Assembly: GCA_016124585.1 (NCBI GenBank) | Contig: WGNL01000035.1 | Coordinates: 62,001-126,000, forward strand | Direction: 5' to 3' | DNA length: 64,000 nt | Source: Bacteroidota bacterium | GTDB taxonomy: Bacteria; Bacteroidota; Bacteroidia; Chitinophagales; Saprospiraceae | Part shown: one piece after another, positions 25,960 to 34,897 of the stretch | Numbering within the stretch: position 1 is the first letter of the stretch | Layout of the letters: each line of letters begins with the position of its first letter | Program-made: the position numbers and the translations under genes | The notes under the pieces: model-generated | The model's database searches: none | The model's input: the letters and a program-made list of their open reading frames with translations, nothing else | Told to the model about the DNA's origin: nothing

Positions 25960-26565
25960 ATGTCACTAGACCTAGAACAAATAAAGAACCACTACGCCAA
26001 AATGAACGATGCAAAACTGGAAAACATCGCCAAGTTTGAGATGGCGTTATTGGAGCCAGCAGTGCAGCCTATCGTCATTGCGGAGATAAAGCGGCGGGGC
26101 ATGGACGAGAACCTATTGGCTGGCATAGCGGCGCAGACTAAAACACTGTCGGATGAGGAAGTGGAGGAGTTAAAGGATAAGCTAAAGGGCTTGGCTTGCC
26201 CTAGCTGTGGCAAACCGGACCAAGGGCTGGTGGGTGGCATTATCCGGAAAGTAAGGAGCATAGTGCTGTTCACACAGTATGAGCAGCGGCCGATAATTGC
26301 CTGCCCTGCCTGTGTGGAGGCAGAACGGAAAAGCCAATTAATCAAAAACAGCCTGTTCGGTTGGTGGGGGTTCCCTTCGGGCTTGCTTTACCGTACCCCT
26401 CAGGCCATTATCAACCACTTTAGGGATAATGGGAAAAGGGATGCTATCAGTGAGGGTATATTGACTCATTTTGCCGTGGAGAACGTTGGAGAATTAAAAA
26501 CAAACTGGAACCAAGAAGACAAAATTGTTAGTTTTGTACGTCGTAAAAACAGTACACAGGCATAG
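25960..26565 (+). CDS. Hypothetical protein with two CPxC motifs
   Basis: A 201-residue soluble protein. An N-terminal acidic helical part (EQIKNHYAKMNDAKLENIAKF) is followed by CPSCGKP at about 85 and CPACVEAE at about 115, likely one zinc ribbon. The region between and after holds hydrophobic stretches (LFGWWGFPSGLLYRTPQAI). No signal peptide. The family is not recognised. Base composition returns to that of the chromosome, so it need not belong with the AT-rich upstream gene. The small membrane-protein gene follows 21 bases later. Confidence 0.7.
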   Translation: MSLDLEQIKNHYAKMNDAKLENIAKFEMALLEPAVQPIVIAEIKRRGMDENLLAGIAAQTKTLSDEEVEELKDKLKGLACPSCGKPDQGLVGGIIRKVRSIVLFTQYEQRPIIACPACVEAERKSQLIKNSLFGWWGFPSGLLYRTPQAIINHFRDNGKRDAISEGILTHFAVENVGELKTNWNQEDKIVSFVRRKNSTQA

Positions 26566-26586
26566 CATCCTAAACCACTTCCGTCC

Positions 26587-26811
26587 ATGGCCACTTCAAA
26601 AAAAATACTCCTGGAAATAGTGAAGCTTTTCATCGCTGTTTTGTTTGCAAACTGGCTTATAAGCCTGGGCAATGACAAACCGTTTTTGTCGGAAAACCCA
26701 ATCCGGTGGTTGGTCATCATACTGGCAGTGAGCGCCATAGGCGGGTATGGGAAATATAAGTTGGTGGAATATTTTGAAAACAAAAAAAGCAGAAAGCTGG
26801 AAGAAGTATGA
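26587..26811 (+). CDS. Small membrane protein
   Basis: A 74-residue protein with two hydrophobic helices (VKLFIAVLFANWLISLG and WLVIILAVSAIGGYGKY) and a basic C-terminal tail (ENKKSRKLEEV). It is 21 bases from the CPxC gene on the same strand and probably cotranscribed. No function is recognisable. Confidence 0.6.
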   Translation: MATSKKILLEIVKLFIAVLFANWLISLGNDKPFLSENPIRWLVIILAVSAIGGYGKYKLVEYFENKKSRKLEEV

Positions 26812-26902
26812 CGAATACGGCTTTTCTGGCATCCAATATGTGACTTTTTTACTCCAACGCCATCATAACCAATAATTGACCTGTATAGAAAAAAAGTAAA
26901 CC

Positions 26903-27505
26903 ATGCTCAATCGTACCATTCTATTTGCCTTCTTCCTGCTGTCCTTCACAGCGACCCATGCCCAACCAGCCGATTCCAGCTTTGTATCGAATTTTGATGC
27001 AGTGCTGGAGGAGCATTTCGAAGGGGGCGTCAAAGGCTTATTGCAGCATTTTTATTCCACCGTAAAATACCCTTCCGATGCGAGGATGCATTGCAGGTCG
27101 GGGCAACTGCTGGTAAAGGCCACCGTGTCGCCGCAGGGAGCAATTCAATCCGTTCAATTCCTCAACAAGCTGGGGAATGGTATTGAGGAAGAGATGGAAT
27201 CAGTCCTGAAAGGGACTGCTGGCAAATGGAAGTCGTCTTCGGGTATCGTCGAACTCTTCTTTTCTATTGGCTTCGAGTTGGAAGGGATAGCAAAGGTGAA
27301 CGGGGATATGAAGGTCGTTGCCTACGGCAGCGGCGCTCATGGCGAGGGCTGCGAAAGCACCGAGGATATTGAATTGAAAATGAACAAGGCCATCGGCAAA
27401 GGGAAGACGGAAAAAGCCGCAGAATACTGCGAGGAACTGCTGCGGAGAGACCCATTTTCACCTGCATATAACAAGGCATATAAGACGCTGAAAGGCACGA
27501 AATAA
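26903..27505 (+). CDS. Secreted TonB_C-like domain protein
   Basis: A 200-residue protein with a signal peptide (cut near THA-Q). The middle section VKYPSDARMHCRSGQLLVKATVSPQG followed by IQSVQFLNKLGNGIEEE resembles the C-terminal domain of TonB, here without the usual inner-membrane anchor, so it is not a canonical energy transducer. The C-terminus has a TPR-like helix (KTEKAAEYCEELLRRDPFSPAYNKAYKTL). A similar protein is at 32858-33388. Confidence 0.7.
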   Translation: MLNRTILFAFFLLSFTATHAQPADSSFVSNFDAVLEEHFEGGVKGLLQHFYSTVKYPSDARMHCRSGQLLVKATVSPQGAIQSVQFLNKLGNGIEEEMESVLKGTAGKWKSSSGIVELFFSIGFELEGIAKVNGDMKVVAYGSGAHGEGCESTEDIELKMNKAIGKGKTEKAAEYCEELLRRDPFSPAYNKAYKTLKGTK

Positions 27506-27682
27506 CATGGAATTGACAACCTTGGCGTGAAAGGCCAAATATTGACTACAAAACCCTATAAACCAATGACTTAGAATCACAGCACAGCATTATTCCATAC
27601 TTTAGGAACACAGTTTTAGGGCAAAAAACGACCAATCCGTTATTTTCTTGCGGCGCACCACCTTTGCTTTCAAGCCGATGAC

Positions 27683-27829
27683 GTTTGCGGTGCACCGCAA
27701 CGGGTTTGCGGAAAGGCGCAATGGATTTGCGGCACGGCCAATCGAGTTTGCGGGAAGGCCATAATGGTTTGCGGAAGACCCATAATCCATTGCGGAAAGG
27801 CCATAAACTTCTGCGGAAGACCCATACAC
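27683..27829. repeat. 21-bp tandem repeat, seven units
   Basis: Seven consecutive 21-base units start at 27683, 27704, 27725, 27746, 27767, 27788 and 27809. All share TTGCGG or TGCGG near the left end and a GACCCAT/AGGCCAT-like right half; later units are more alike than the first. Because 21 is a multiple of three, all six frames give heptapeptide repeats, and two minus-strand open frames cover the array without any sign of being genes. Confidence 0.85.
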
Positions 27830-27911
27830 CTCTTTCTATGAGCCATATACAACAGAATTGCTAGGCAGAAAATTAGAAGTATAACCTTTTAACATCAATA
27901 AATTCTATATT

Positions 27912-28865
27912 ATGAAAGCAAAGTTCAATTGTTCGCAAGCTGTCTTTATCGTCATCGTGGATACGGTGCTCAACTCACTGGCGGAATACCTCGCAGCAAT
28001 CACCGCCGAAATACCGAAATATGACCAGACCTGGATAGACGACCTCCGGGCCATGCTCACATCTGCCATCGCCCTGCCCACTGAGACGGAAGCACAGGCG
28101 GTCTCCTCCCTTATCCGGGCTAATTTGGCAGCGCAAAACGCTACCTGTTGCGGGCTTTGGCAGACCTTGGCCCGCCGCATCAAAGGAGCATACCCCGCCA
28201 ACGAGGTCAAAATCCGGCTCAGCAGCGCCGGTCAAGCGAAATACGAAACGGCTTATAACGAGAATTGGCCCGATACAAAGTCGCTCTTGGATTCCGGCAA
28301 GAAGTTCCTGGCCGCCAACCTGGCCACCCTCACCGCCAACGGGAACATGAACCCCAGCTTCGCCACCACTTTTAATGATGCCGCTGACCAGTTCAACACC
28401 ATCCTTTCCAGTTACGAATCCAGCAAGGAGACCGTTGTGTTGGCCACCCAAACCCGGATAAAGGCTTTCAACGATATATATGACCTCCTGATAATGATGA
28501 TGCTAGACGCCGAAGATATTTTCCAAAAAAACGAGGCTGTGCGCACGCAGTTTGTGTACAGCCATGTCGAGGAGCGCATCAGCGGCCCCGGCCTAGCGGG
28601 CGCCCGTGGCACGGTCACCAATTTGGCGGACTCCTTTCCCATAGAGGGAGCTTTGGTGGAAATATGGCTGGAGGACTCACCGGCTACCCGTTATTCCTCC
28701 CTCACGGATTCCGATGGAAAATACGCTATTACTTGTCCTTCCGGTGTATATAAGTTTAAAGTTTCTGCCGAGCATTATACGGCCAGCGAGGTGAAAAATA
28801 TAAGTATTGCAGTCGGCACTGTCAGTGCATATAATGAGACACTTGTGGCAGTTGACAATGGATAA
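27912..28865 (+). CDS. Hypothetical protein with carboxypeptidase-regulatory-like domain
   Basis: A 317-residue protein with no signal peptide. Residues 1-220 are helical (long amphipathic stretches such as DDLRAMLTSAIALPTETEAQAVSS). Residues 230-315 form a beta-sandwich of the CarboxypepD_reg type: RGTVTNLADSFPIEGALVEIW, LTDSDGKYAITCPSGVYKFKV. The role is unknown; the beta domain usually serves as an adhesion or structural module, so a cytosolic context would be unusual. The C-terminal codons overlap a heptamer repeat run (28851-28878). Confidence 0.65.
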   Translation: MKAKFNCSQAVFIVIVDTVLNSLAEYLAAITAEIPKYDQTWIDDLRAMLTSAIALPTETEAQAVSSLIRANLAAQNATCCGLWQTLARRIKGAYPANEVKIRLSSAGQAKYETAYNENWPDTKSLLDSGKKFLAANLATLTANGNMNPSFATTFNDAADQFNTILSSYESSKETVVLATQTRIKAFNDIYDLLIMMMLDAEDIFQKNEAVRTQFVYSHVEERISGPGLAGARGTVTNLADSFPIEGALVEIWLEDSPATRYSSLTDSDGKYAITCPSGVYKFKVSAEHYTASEVKNISIAVGTVSAYNETLVAVDNG

Positions 28866-28878
28866 TTGATAATGGGCA
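28851..28878. repeat. Heptamer run across a stop codon
   Basis: Successive seven-base words TTGACAA, TGGATAA, TTGATAA, TGGGCAT run through the stop codon of the gene at 27912-28865. Only one arm is present. Confidence 0.45.
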
Positions 28879-29011
28879 TTTAATAATAAAAAGAGAAAGC
28901 TAGTAAAACACTTTGCGGTCTGGCAGGAAAGCGCTGGGCCGTTTTTATTTTATTTATATTATCCAAAGCGTTCAGGCATATTTATACCTGCCGTTCCGAT
29001 GGAACAGGAAT

Positions 29012-29290
29012 CCTGCTTTGTTGGATTTGCTATAAAGAGGCTGTACCTATGGAACAGGGGCGGCGGCGTATATTCATTGGGAGATACAGTAATGTTTAAT
29101 TAAACACATAATGAGCCTATGTTGCGTACAGCGTCGCAGTGGGACGGTGATACCTGCTTTGTTGGATTTGCCACAAAGAGGCTGTTCCTATGGAAAAGGA
29201 TAGGCGGCGCATATTCATTAGGAGATACCACAACGTTCAATTATTGCCATTATGAACCCATGTTGCGCACAGCGTCCCAGCGGGAAGGCA
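29012..29290. repeat. About 141-bp sequence present in two adjacent diverged copies
   Basis: Copy one (29012-29152) and copy two (29153-29290) align end to end; shared blocks include CCTGCTTTGTTGGATTTG, AAAGAGGCTGT, ATATTCATT and ATGTTGCG/ACAGCGTC. Each copy contains short palindromes of the type GTTCC...GGAAC. A further related palindrome, GCCGTTCCAGCGGAACGG, lies at 29321-29338 and a partial third copy may follow. Such elements recur in Bacteroidota genomes as non-coding dispersed repeats. Confidence 0.75.
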
Positions 29291-29509
29291 TATTTGTAGC
29301 CAAAGAGGAATTGACGGCCGCCGTTCCAGCGGAACGGTATCATTTGGTCTATGTGCTGTTTTAATGGAACAAAAAAACTGCTTTATTAATTGCCCATACA
29401 ATTCGCCTCAAATTCAAGCCAAGTTCACAAGTAATTGTATTGCTATGCAACCATTTTTTCATACCTTGCACCTTCTACCCAAATTATTCACAAGCAATTT
29501 AACCGAAAT

Positions 29510-30994
29510 ATGTACTCAAACACTTTTAGTCCAGCCCAAGAAAAAGCGCACCCGATTTTCAACATGCAAAATCTGATGCTCCTGTTCTCCGCATTCTTTA
29601 TTTTCACGTTGTTTTTTCATCCTGGTAACCTCTTTGGTGGTTCTGGGGAAAACGAAGGCAGCAGTTCTGTCAATTCGCAGCCATCCAGCGCCTTGCCACC
29701 TAGTATGGCCACAGCGGCGGCATTGCCTCCACCTGCGGATATTTCGCAATTGGTAACGGATGCACTGGCGTTTTACAATTCCCTGAATTCGACACAACAA
29801 GCGGCATTGCAGCTCACTTATAGCACCACGTTGGCCCGCAAATGGAGCAACCTGCCCTGTGGTTCCTCTTGCCGGAACGGCGTCCAATTCGGCAACCTCA
29901 GTGCTGCCCAGCTAGAACTGGCCTATACCGTAATCGGGGACATACTTGGCACCGGCACCAACAACGGTTCTGATGAATTCAAGTCCATCACCATTGCGGA
30001 GGATTATTTGGGCTCCGTCGGTAACTCCAGCCAGTACAATTCTGGTTTGCGCTGGATTGCCTTCCTGAACACACCTAGCGAAACGGGCGCATGGATGCTG
30101 CAATTCGGTGGCCACCACTATGCCGCCAATATCGCCTTCAACAATGGACACGTCATTGGCACCACCCCCATGTTTGTGGCCTTGGAGCCTAGCACCTTTA
30201 CGTATAACGGCACCGCTTACGGCCCAATGGAGGACGAAAGGGATGCCCTCCGGGCAATGCTGGCTTCGTTGAGCACCGCTGAGTTAACGACTGCAAAACT
30301 TAGCACCACTTTCAGCGACTGCCTGATGAGCCCGGGCGAAAGCAATGGGAACTCCAATACTTTCCCCGCTACTAAACAGGGCATTGCGGTGAACACACTG
30401 ACGCAGTCCCAAAAGGATTTGGTACTTGCTGCCATCCAAAATTATACGGACGATATGGATGCGACCACAGCCGCCGCTGTATTGGCTCGATATACCGACG
30501 AGATAGATGAAACCTATATCGCTTATACAGGTAGCGGCACGTCGGGAAATACCACGTCGTTCCTGGTGTCCAACTCCAATTATGTACGCATCGATGGCCC
30601 TTCCGTCTGGATAGAGTTTGCTTGTCAAAACGGCGTGGTCATTCAAGGACAAATCCACTACCACTCCGTTTGGCGTGACCATTTGCACGATTATGGCCTC
30701 GACTTAAGCGGGGATGCCATTGACGACTATAACACAGCCGTTCGGGATGTGCAGGCGGCCATCAACCTCAACATATACCCAAATCCTGCGCATGGGCAAA
30801 TCAATACAAGATTCTCCCAGGAAGTCAAAGATGCGAGGGTCACGGTAACTGATATGGCGGGCAAGGTTGTTTATCGTGGGAAACTCAGCGGCCAGGAATT
30901 GAGCCTACAGCTACACGACCTTTCAAAAGGGTCTTACACTTTAAATGTACAGGATGACATGAATTTATATGCTGGCAAATTCATCCTTAATTAA
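29510..30994 (+). CDS. DUF3500 domain protein with T9SS sorting domain
   Basis: A 494-residue secreted protein from the ATG at 29510; another ATG at 29564 (MQNLMLLFSAFF) would leave just the signal peptide. The hydrophobic export segment is followed by a Ser/Pro-rich linker. The DUF3500 body has MLQFGGHHYAANIAFNNGHV and the late SVWRDHLHDYG. A Por_Secre_tail-type C-terminal domain (INLNIYPNPAHGQI to KFILN) marks it as a T9SS substrate. Function of DUF3500 is unknown; conserved His residues suggest metal or enzymatic chemistry. The HupE-like gene follows 9 bases later. Confidence 0.85.
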   Translation: MYSNTFSPAQEKAHPIFNMQNLMLLFSAFFIFTLFFHPGNLFGGSGENEGSSSVNSQPSSALPPSMATAAALPPPADISQLVTDALAFYNSLNSTQQAALQLTYSTTLARKWSNLPCGSSCRNGVQFGNLSAAQLELAYTVIGDILGTGTNNGSDEFKSITIAEDYLGSVGNSSQYNSGLRWIAFLNTPSETGAWMLQFGGHHYAANIAFNNGHVIGTTPMFVALEPSTFTYNGTAYGPMEDERDALRAMLASLSTAELTTAKLSTTFSDCLMSPGESNGNSNTFPATKQGIAVNTLTQSQKDLVLAAIQNYTDDMDATTAAAVLARYTDEIDETYIAYTGSGTSGNTTSFLVSNSNYVRIDGPSVWIEFACQNGVVIQGQIHYHSVWRDHLHDYGLDLSGDAIDDYNTAVRDVQAAINLNIYPNPAHGQINTRFSQEVKDARVTVTDMAGKVVYRGKLSGQELSLQLHDLSKGSYTLNVQDDMNLYAGKFILN

Positions 30995-31003
30995 TAGCGC
31001 AGC

Positions 31004-32326
31004 ATGGTAAAGCGGCTTACCCAATTTTTCATACTTTTTTTATTTGCGAAAAGTGGGATGGGGCATCCAATGCCCCATTCTGTTTTATCTTTTTATGTGC
31101 AGTCAGTGAATCTGGAAGCAGAATTGCGGCTTCCGCTGAAGGAACTTCAGTTTGCTGTCCCTTTCGATGTGACCACCCATACCGAAGACCTCCTTCAAGA
31201 ACATGGTGAACAGCTTTCCGATTATATCATGTCGCATTTGTCTCTCCAAAGTATCAATGGGAAAGCCTGGAAAATAACGATAAATGAGGTAAGCTTATCG
31301 GAAGCGGAACAAACCGCTACTGGCAATTACCAGGAACTTGATGTGCGTCTTTTATTACAGCCACCTCCTGGCGAATCAAATCGAAGCTTCAATCTTTTTT
31401 ATGATGGCATACTGCACCAGGTTGCTACACATAAAATCTTCGTAAACGTCAAGCAGGACTGGCAAAACGGCATAGCGGCCAATACTGAAAACAATCTTGG
31501 AGTAATAGAATTGGACATCGCCAATAACGATATCCCCCCCATGCAAATCAACCTAGCGGGAGGCAGCAAGTTCAAAGGCTTTAAGTCGATGGTATGGCTT
31601 GGCATCCACCATATTGCCGAAGGCACCGACCATCTATTGTTTTTATTGGTATTGTTACTTCCATCCATGCTGCTGGCAGATAAAAGGCGCTGGACAAAAT
31701 TCGGCGGCACACATTATAGTTTGGTTCGGCTGTTAAAGCTTGTCACTGCATTTACCTTAGGCCACTCCATTTCACTATTTTTTGGCAGTATGCAATGGTT
31801 GTCGCTTCCGCAGCAACCCGTTGAAATAGCCATTGCCATTACTATTTTCGTAACTGCCTTGCACGCACTACGGCCCATCTTTCCCTATAAAGAAGTGCTT
31901 ATTGCCAGCAGCTTTGGGCTAATACATGGTTTGGCCTTCTCTACCATACTTTCCGAACTACATTTGAGTTCCGCTGAAATGCTCCTGAGCATTCTAGGCT
32001 TTAATATCGGCATCGAGTTGATGCAGCTATTTGTCATCTTGCTCACCATGCCGTGGCTCATCATATTGGCAAAAAACAAATTCTACCATATATGGCGTAT
32101 ATCAGGGGCTATATTCGCCATAATTGCCTCCCTTGCTTGGACAATTGAGCGAATCACCGATACGCCGAATATGGTGTCAATTTTTGTTCAACAGATATTT
32201 AATCAAGGAAAATGGATAATACTGGTACTTCCTGTTTTGGCGGCAGTAAGTTACCTGGTGCTTAGGTACAAAAGTGCGGATAATCAGAAAAGCATTCGCC
32301 AATCTGTCTACGAGATTGAGAGTTAG
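31004..32326 (+). CDS. HupE/UreJ family membrane protein
   Basis: A 440-residue protein: a signal peptide and a beta-rich extracytoplasmic region (residues 20-190), then about seven membrane helices with the hallmark FKGFKSMVWLGIHHIAEGTDHLLFLL and FTLGHSISLFF, GLIHGLAFSTIL. The histidine and acidic residues in these helices are the putative nickel or other metal path in HupE/UreJ. It is 9 bases from the DUF3500 gene and surely cotranscribed, so the pair probably acts together in metal handling (inference). Confidence 0.88.
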   Translation: MVKRLTQFFILFLFAKSGMGHPMPHSVLSFYVQSVNLEAELRLPLKELQFAVPFDVTTHTEDLLQEHGEQLSDYIMSHLSLQSINGKAWKITINEVSLSEAEQTATGNYQELDVRLLLQPPPGESNRSFNLFYDGILHQVATHKIFVNVKQDWQNGIAANTENNLGVIELDIANNDIPPMQINLAGGSKFKGFKSMVWLGIHHIAEGTDHLLFLLVLLLPSMLLADKRRWTKFGGTHYSLVRLLKLVTAFTLGHSISLFFGSMQWLSLPQQPVEIAIAITIFVTALHALRPIFPYKEVLIASSFGLIHGLAFSTILSELHLSSAEMLLSILGFNIGIELMQLFVILLTMPWLIILAKNKFYHIWRISGAIFAIIASLAWTIERITDTPNMVSIFVQQIFNQGKWIILVLPVLAAVSYLVLRYKSADNQKSIRQSVYEIES

Positions 32327-32350
32327 GAAATCATATCCTGACGCTAAAGT

Positions 32351-32728
32351 TCATTTGTTTGATTTATGGAAAACGCTTTCCAATATCAACACGATAGCGA
32401 TTCCACCCACATACGCCCATATATCATACCATGAAAAGGAAGTGCCTATGATAATCCTGGCCAATTTCGAATCTTGAAGTCCAAGCATTTCCACCAAATT
32501 ATAGTATTGCAGGGCTTCTATTATAAATGAAAAGATTAACACCGCAATGGCGGTACTTACCACTGGCAATTTAAAGAAGGTTTGTAGGAAACAATAAATA
32601 AGAATGACGACCAATAAATCCCCAATAAATGGGCGAATAAATCGGTCGTGTGCATAGACGCCTATCAAGCATTCAACAACGAACAAGAATAAAGTAAGGG
32701 CAAAATAGGTCTTTGAAAATCGAAGCAT
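32351..32728 (-). CDS. DUF2809 family membrane protein
   Basis: A 125-residue protein from the ATG at 32728 (MLRFSKTYFAL) with four predicted membrane helices. The motif VYAHDRFIRPFIGDLLVVILIYCF is the DUF2809 signature. The function of the family is unknown. Converges on the HupE-like gene, only 24 bases from its stop codon. Confidence 0.85.
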   Translation of the reverse strand: MLRFSKTYFALTLFLFVVECLIGVYAHDRFIRPFIGDLLVVILIYCFLQTFFKLPVVSTAIAVLIFSFIIEALQYYNLVEMLGLQDSKLARIIIGTSFSWYDIWAYVGGIAIVLILESVFHKSNK

Positions 32729-32857
32729 GTTTTGTTTTAATTGGCTAATACCAAGTGAAGGTAATACCAAATATTAAATACTGAGGTGGTGTTCGCAATA
32801 TGAATCACGAACACCACCTTAGTACAACAGGCCTAAATCAATATAGCCCTTTACCTT

Positions 32858-33388
32858 TTATCGTTTAAAATAAACAGGTACCACCACTGTGCTCTTTGCA
32901 TAGTTGCCTTCCTTGTCGGCCGGAAACCATTCGCCCAGTTCAGCCACCAGATTGACGGCTTTTTGGATGCAGGGTTTGCAAAGCACGGCCTGCTTTACGA
33001 CTTGGTAGTTGCCCACTTTTCCATTCTTTTGGATGTCAAAGGTGACGTACTCAACACCGCTGTAGCCACGAGGCAAGGAAAAACCTGGAAGTTCCACGTC
33101 CTTGAGCTTTTCAGATACCAGCGTTGCGGTACAGACGTCGGGAGCAGTGGATTCCTTGCAATCATTGGTGCAAACTGGCCCGTGACTGGCCCTAGTGGAG
33201 CTGCCACCTTTCTCAGTCAGTCCGTCCGTATCAAACTTGTAGGCAAAGGCTTTGGACTGGTACCATTTGTCTGTCGTTTCCTTCCAGGAGAAGGGGTAGT
33301 TACGGGAGGTGGATTGGGCGTTGGCGGTGAAAAAAAAGCCAAAGAGCGGCAATAACAAGGCAATCCTAAAAACATGTTGGAGGTTCAT
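32858..33388 (-). CDS. Secreted TonB_C-like domain protein
   Basis: A 176-residue protein with a signal peptide (cut near ANA-Q). The C-terminal half has PRGYSGVEYVTFDIQKNGKVGNYQVVK and later FPADKEG, similar to the TonB C-terminal domain of energy transducers but without an N-terminal cytoplasmic anchor. Four cysteines (VCTNDC, VCTAT, LCKPCIQ) could form disulfides. Related to 26903-27505. Confidence 0.72.
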   Translation of the reverse strand: MNLQHVFRIALLLPLFGFFFTANAQSTSRNYPFSWKETTDKWYQSKAFAYKFDTDGLTEKGGSSTRASHGPVCTNDCKESTAPDVCTATLVSEKLKDVELPGFSLPRGYSGVEYVTFDIQKNGKVGNYQVVKQAVLCKPCIQKAVNLVAELGEWFPADKEGNYAKSTVVVPVYFKR

Positions 33389-33547
33389 AGTACTCGATTT
33401 TGGTTAAGAAAAAATAGGATGCCAGGCGTTTATCGTTGCATGTAACTCCTCCAACAGGGTATTTATTTCACATGTTCACTCATTGCATGATGAAAATTTT
33501 AGGAATGTAGCTAGCAGCATGGCGAAATGCCGCTTGACCACCACTAA

Positions 33548-34642
33548 TCAAGGGAACCTGACAGCCATGGAAACCATGACCAAGTCTAAGTTCCTGCCAT
33601 ATCCTGTCGAGGTCTCAAAAACAGGGATTTCACTGTTCAGCCAGCGGCCTTCCAGTCGTAGCAAAACGTTTTCATACGGTGAAAAATCACAGTTCAAAGA
33701 AGCCCCAACAGTGTTGAATATGCCACCATTGGGTGGCGTTACGAGTACGTTTTTTTCATCGGAATAATACTCCAGCCGGAATGCCAGTGCCCAGCGCTTG
33801 CCAATGGTTTGGCGCTGCACAAGCACAGGCGAAAACCATATATCATATTCATTGCCATGCACTTTCCTTTGCTGCATCCCAATATCAAAGCCAGCCACCA
33901 CGCTAAAGCCTTCTGTCACTTGGAACTTGCCGTAAAAATCATTGAAGATGCGAAGCCTGCGCAGGCTATCCGGGTCATTGGAACTGACGAAACTGCTCCA
34001 ATTATAGGTGCTGCCTTTGGCACTATAGCTTAGTTGCGTACCAAAAGCGTGGAAAGAATTGCCATCCACCCGATAAATCTTGGCCCAACCGTTGCTCACC
34101 AGCCCCATGATGGTCCAGGCATCGCTGGGTTGCCAGGTCAGCTTTGCGCCAGAGAGGTAAGCCGGAGTATTTTCAAAAAACAGCGCATGGGTAAGCGTCC
34201 AGTTATCATGCGAAATCAGGCTTTCAAAGCCCACGTGTGAGCCGAAGACTCCTGCATCCAGCCACAGTTTGTTCTGTTTGCCGAGGGCAATACCCGCATT
34301 GGCTTCATAAAGATGCCGCAAGGAATTAGGCTCTTCGGAGAGGTTGTATTCCGGGTAATTCCCCGCCGCCAATCCAAGGTTGGCCCGGTAATGCCCTCCA
34401 TCTATGCTGAACTTCACCAAGCCCAGGTTCAGGCTGACTTCATTGTGTCGCCGATAACTAAAAAAATAGCCAGGAAGCTCGTGGTTGCTGGGTTTTTGAA
34501 AATCAAATCCATAGTACAGGTCCACGTATCCTGACACATTTAGGACAGGCTTTCCGTCGGTGGAATCTTGCTGCGCATAAGCTGCAAGGCATAGGAGTAG
34601 GAAAAAAATAAGGTGTAGTCCTCGTTTCATGTAGTTGTTCAT
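33548..34642 (-). CDS. Outer-membrane beta-barrel protein (porin-like)
   Basis: A 364-residue protein from the ATG at 34642 (MNNYMKRGLHL; the second ATG at 34630 is also possible). A signal peptide (FLLLCLAAYA-Q) is followed by strands from GYVDLYYGFDFQKPSNHELPG through RRHNEVSLNLGLVKFS to a terminal aromatic-ended strand MVSMAVRFP. This is the Bacteroidota BBP2-type barrel; substrate unknown. It lies upstream of, and divergent from, the SPATA20-like gene. Confidence 0.82.
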   Translation of the reverse strand: MNNYMKRGLHLIFFLLLCLAAYAQQDSTDGKPVLNVSGYVDLYYGFDFQKPSNHELPGYFFSYRRHNEVSLNLGLVKFSIDGGHYRANLGLAAGNYPEYNLSEEPNSLRHLYEANAGIALGKQNKLWLDAGVFGSHVGFESLISHDNWTLTHALFFENTPAYLSGAKLTWQPSDAWTIMGLVSNGWAKIYRVDGNSFHAFGTQLSYSAKGSTYNWSSFVSSNDPDSLRRLRIFNDFYGKFQVTEGFSVVAGFDIGMQQRKVHGNEYDIWFSPVLVQRQTIGKRWALAFRLEYYSDEKNVLVTPPNGGIFNTVGASLNCDFSPYENVLLRLEGRWLNSEIPVFETSTGYGRNLDLVMVSMAVRFP

Positions 34643-34858
34643 CCGGAAAAAATTGCCTTCCAAGCATACCCAAAGCGATACGCTACGAAACATTATGGGG
34701 TGGATTGCTGCACGTGATGGATGACCTGAAGGGTGCCTTCTATTTTGGTCTGGAACGGTGAGTGGAAATTAGGGCTGCAAAATACACGGTTTTCTTCAAA
34801 AACATGCTAACTGGCTTAGAATCAACGGAGGATTTTCGAATACCGGGGTCGCTTGGGC

Positions 34859-34866
34859 TACCTTTG
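34859..34866 (+). promoter_or_regulatory. -7 box of the SPATA20-like gene
   Basis: TACCTTTG matches TAnnTTTG. It would start a transcript near 34873, 25 bases before the ATG at 34898, which excludes the upstream in-frame codon at 34853. Confidence 0.6.
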
Positions 34867-34897
34867 TAAAATGGGCCTGTCCAATAAAATCTATACC

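Noticed and set aside
27683-27829. CRISPR array
   Set aside because: The 21-base units are contiguous without spacers and no cas genes are present.
27602-27852. Minus-strand frames with heptapeptide repeats
   Set aside because: They arise from the 21-bp tandem array, which keeps all frames open; no signal peptide or conserved start supports a gene.
29119-29364. 81-residue open frame with MLRTASQ peptides
   Set aside because: It is the translation of two dispersed-repeat copies, with no export signal, domain or promoter.
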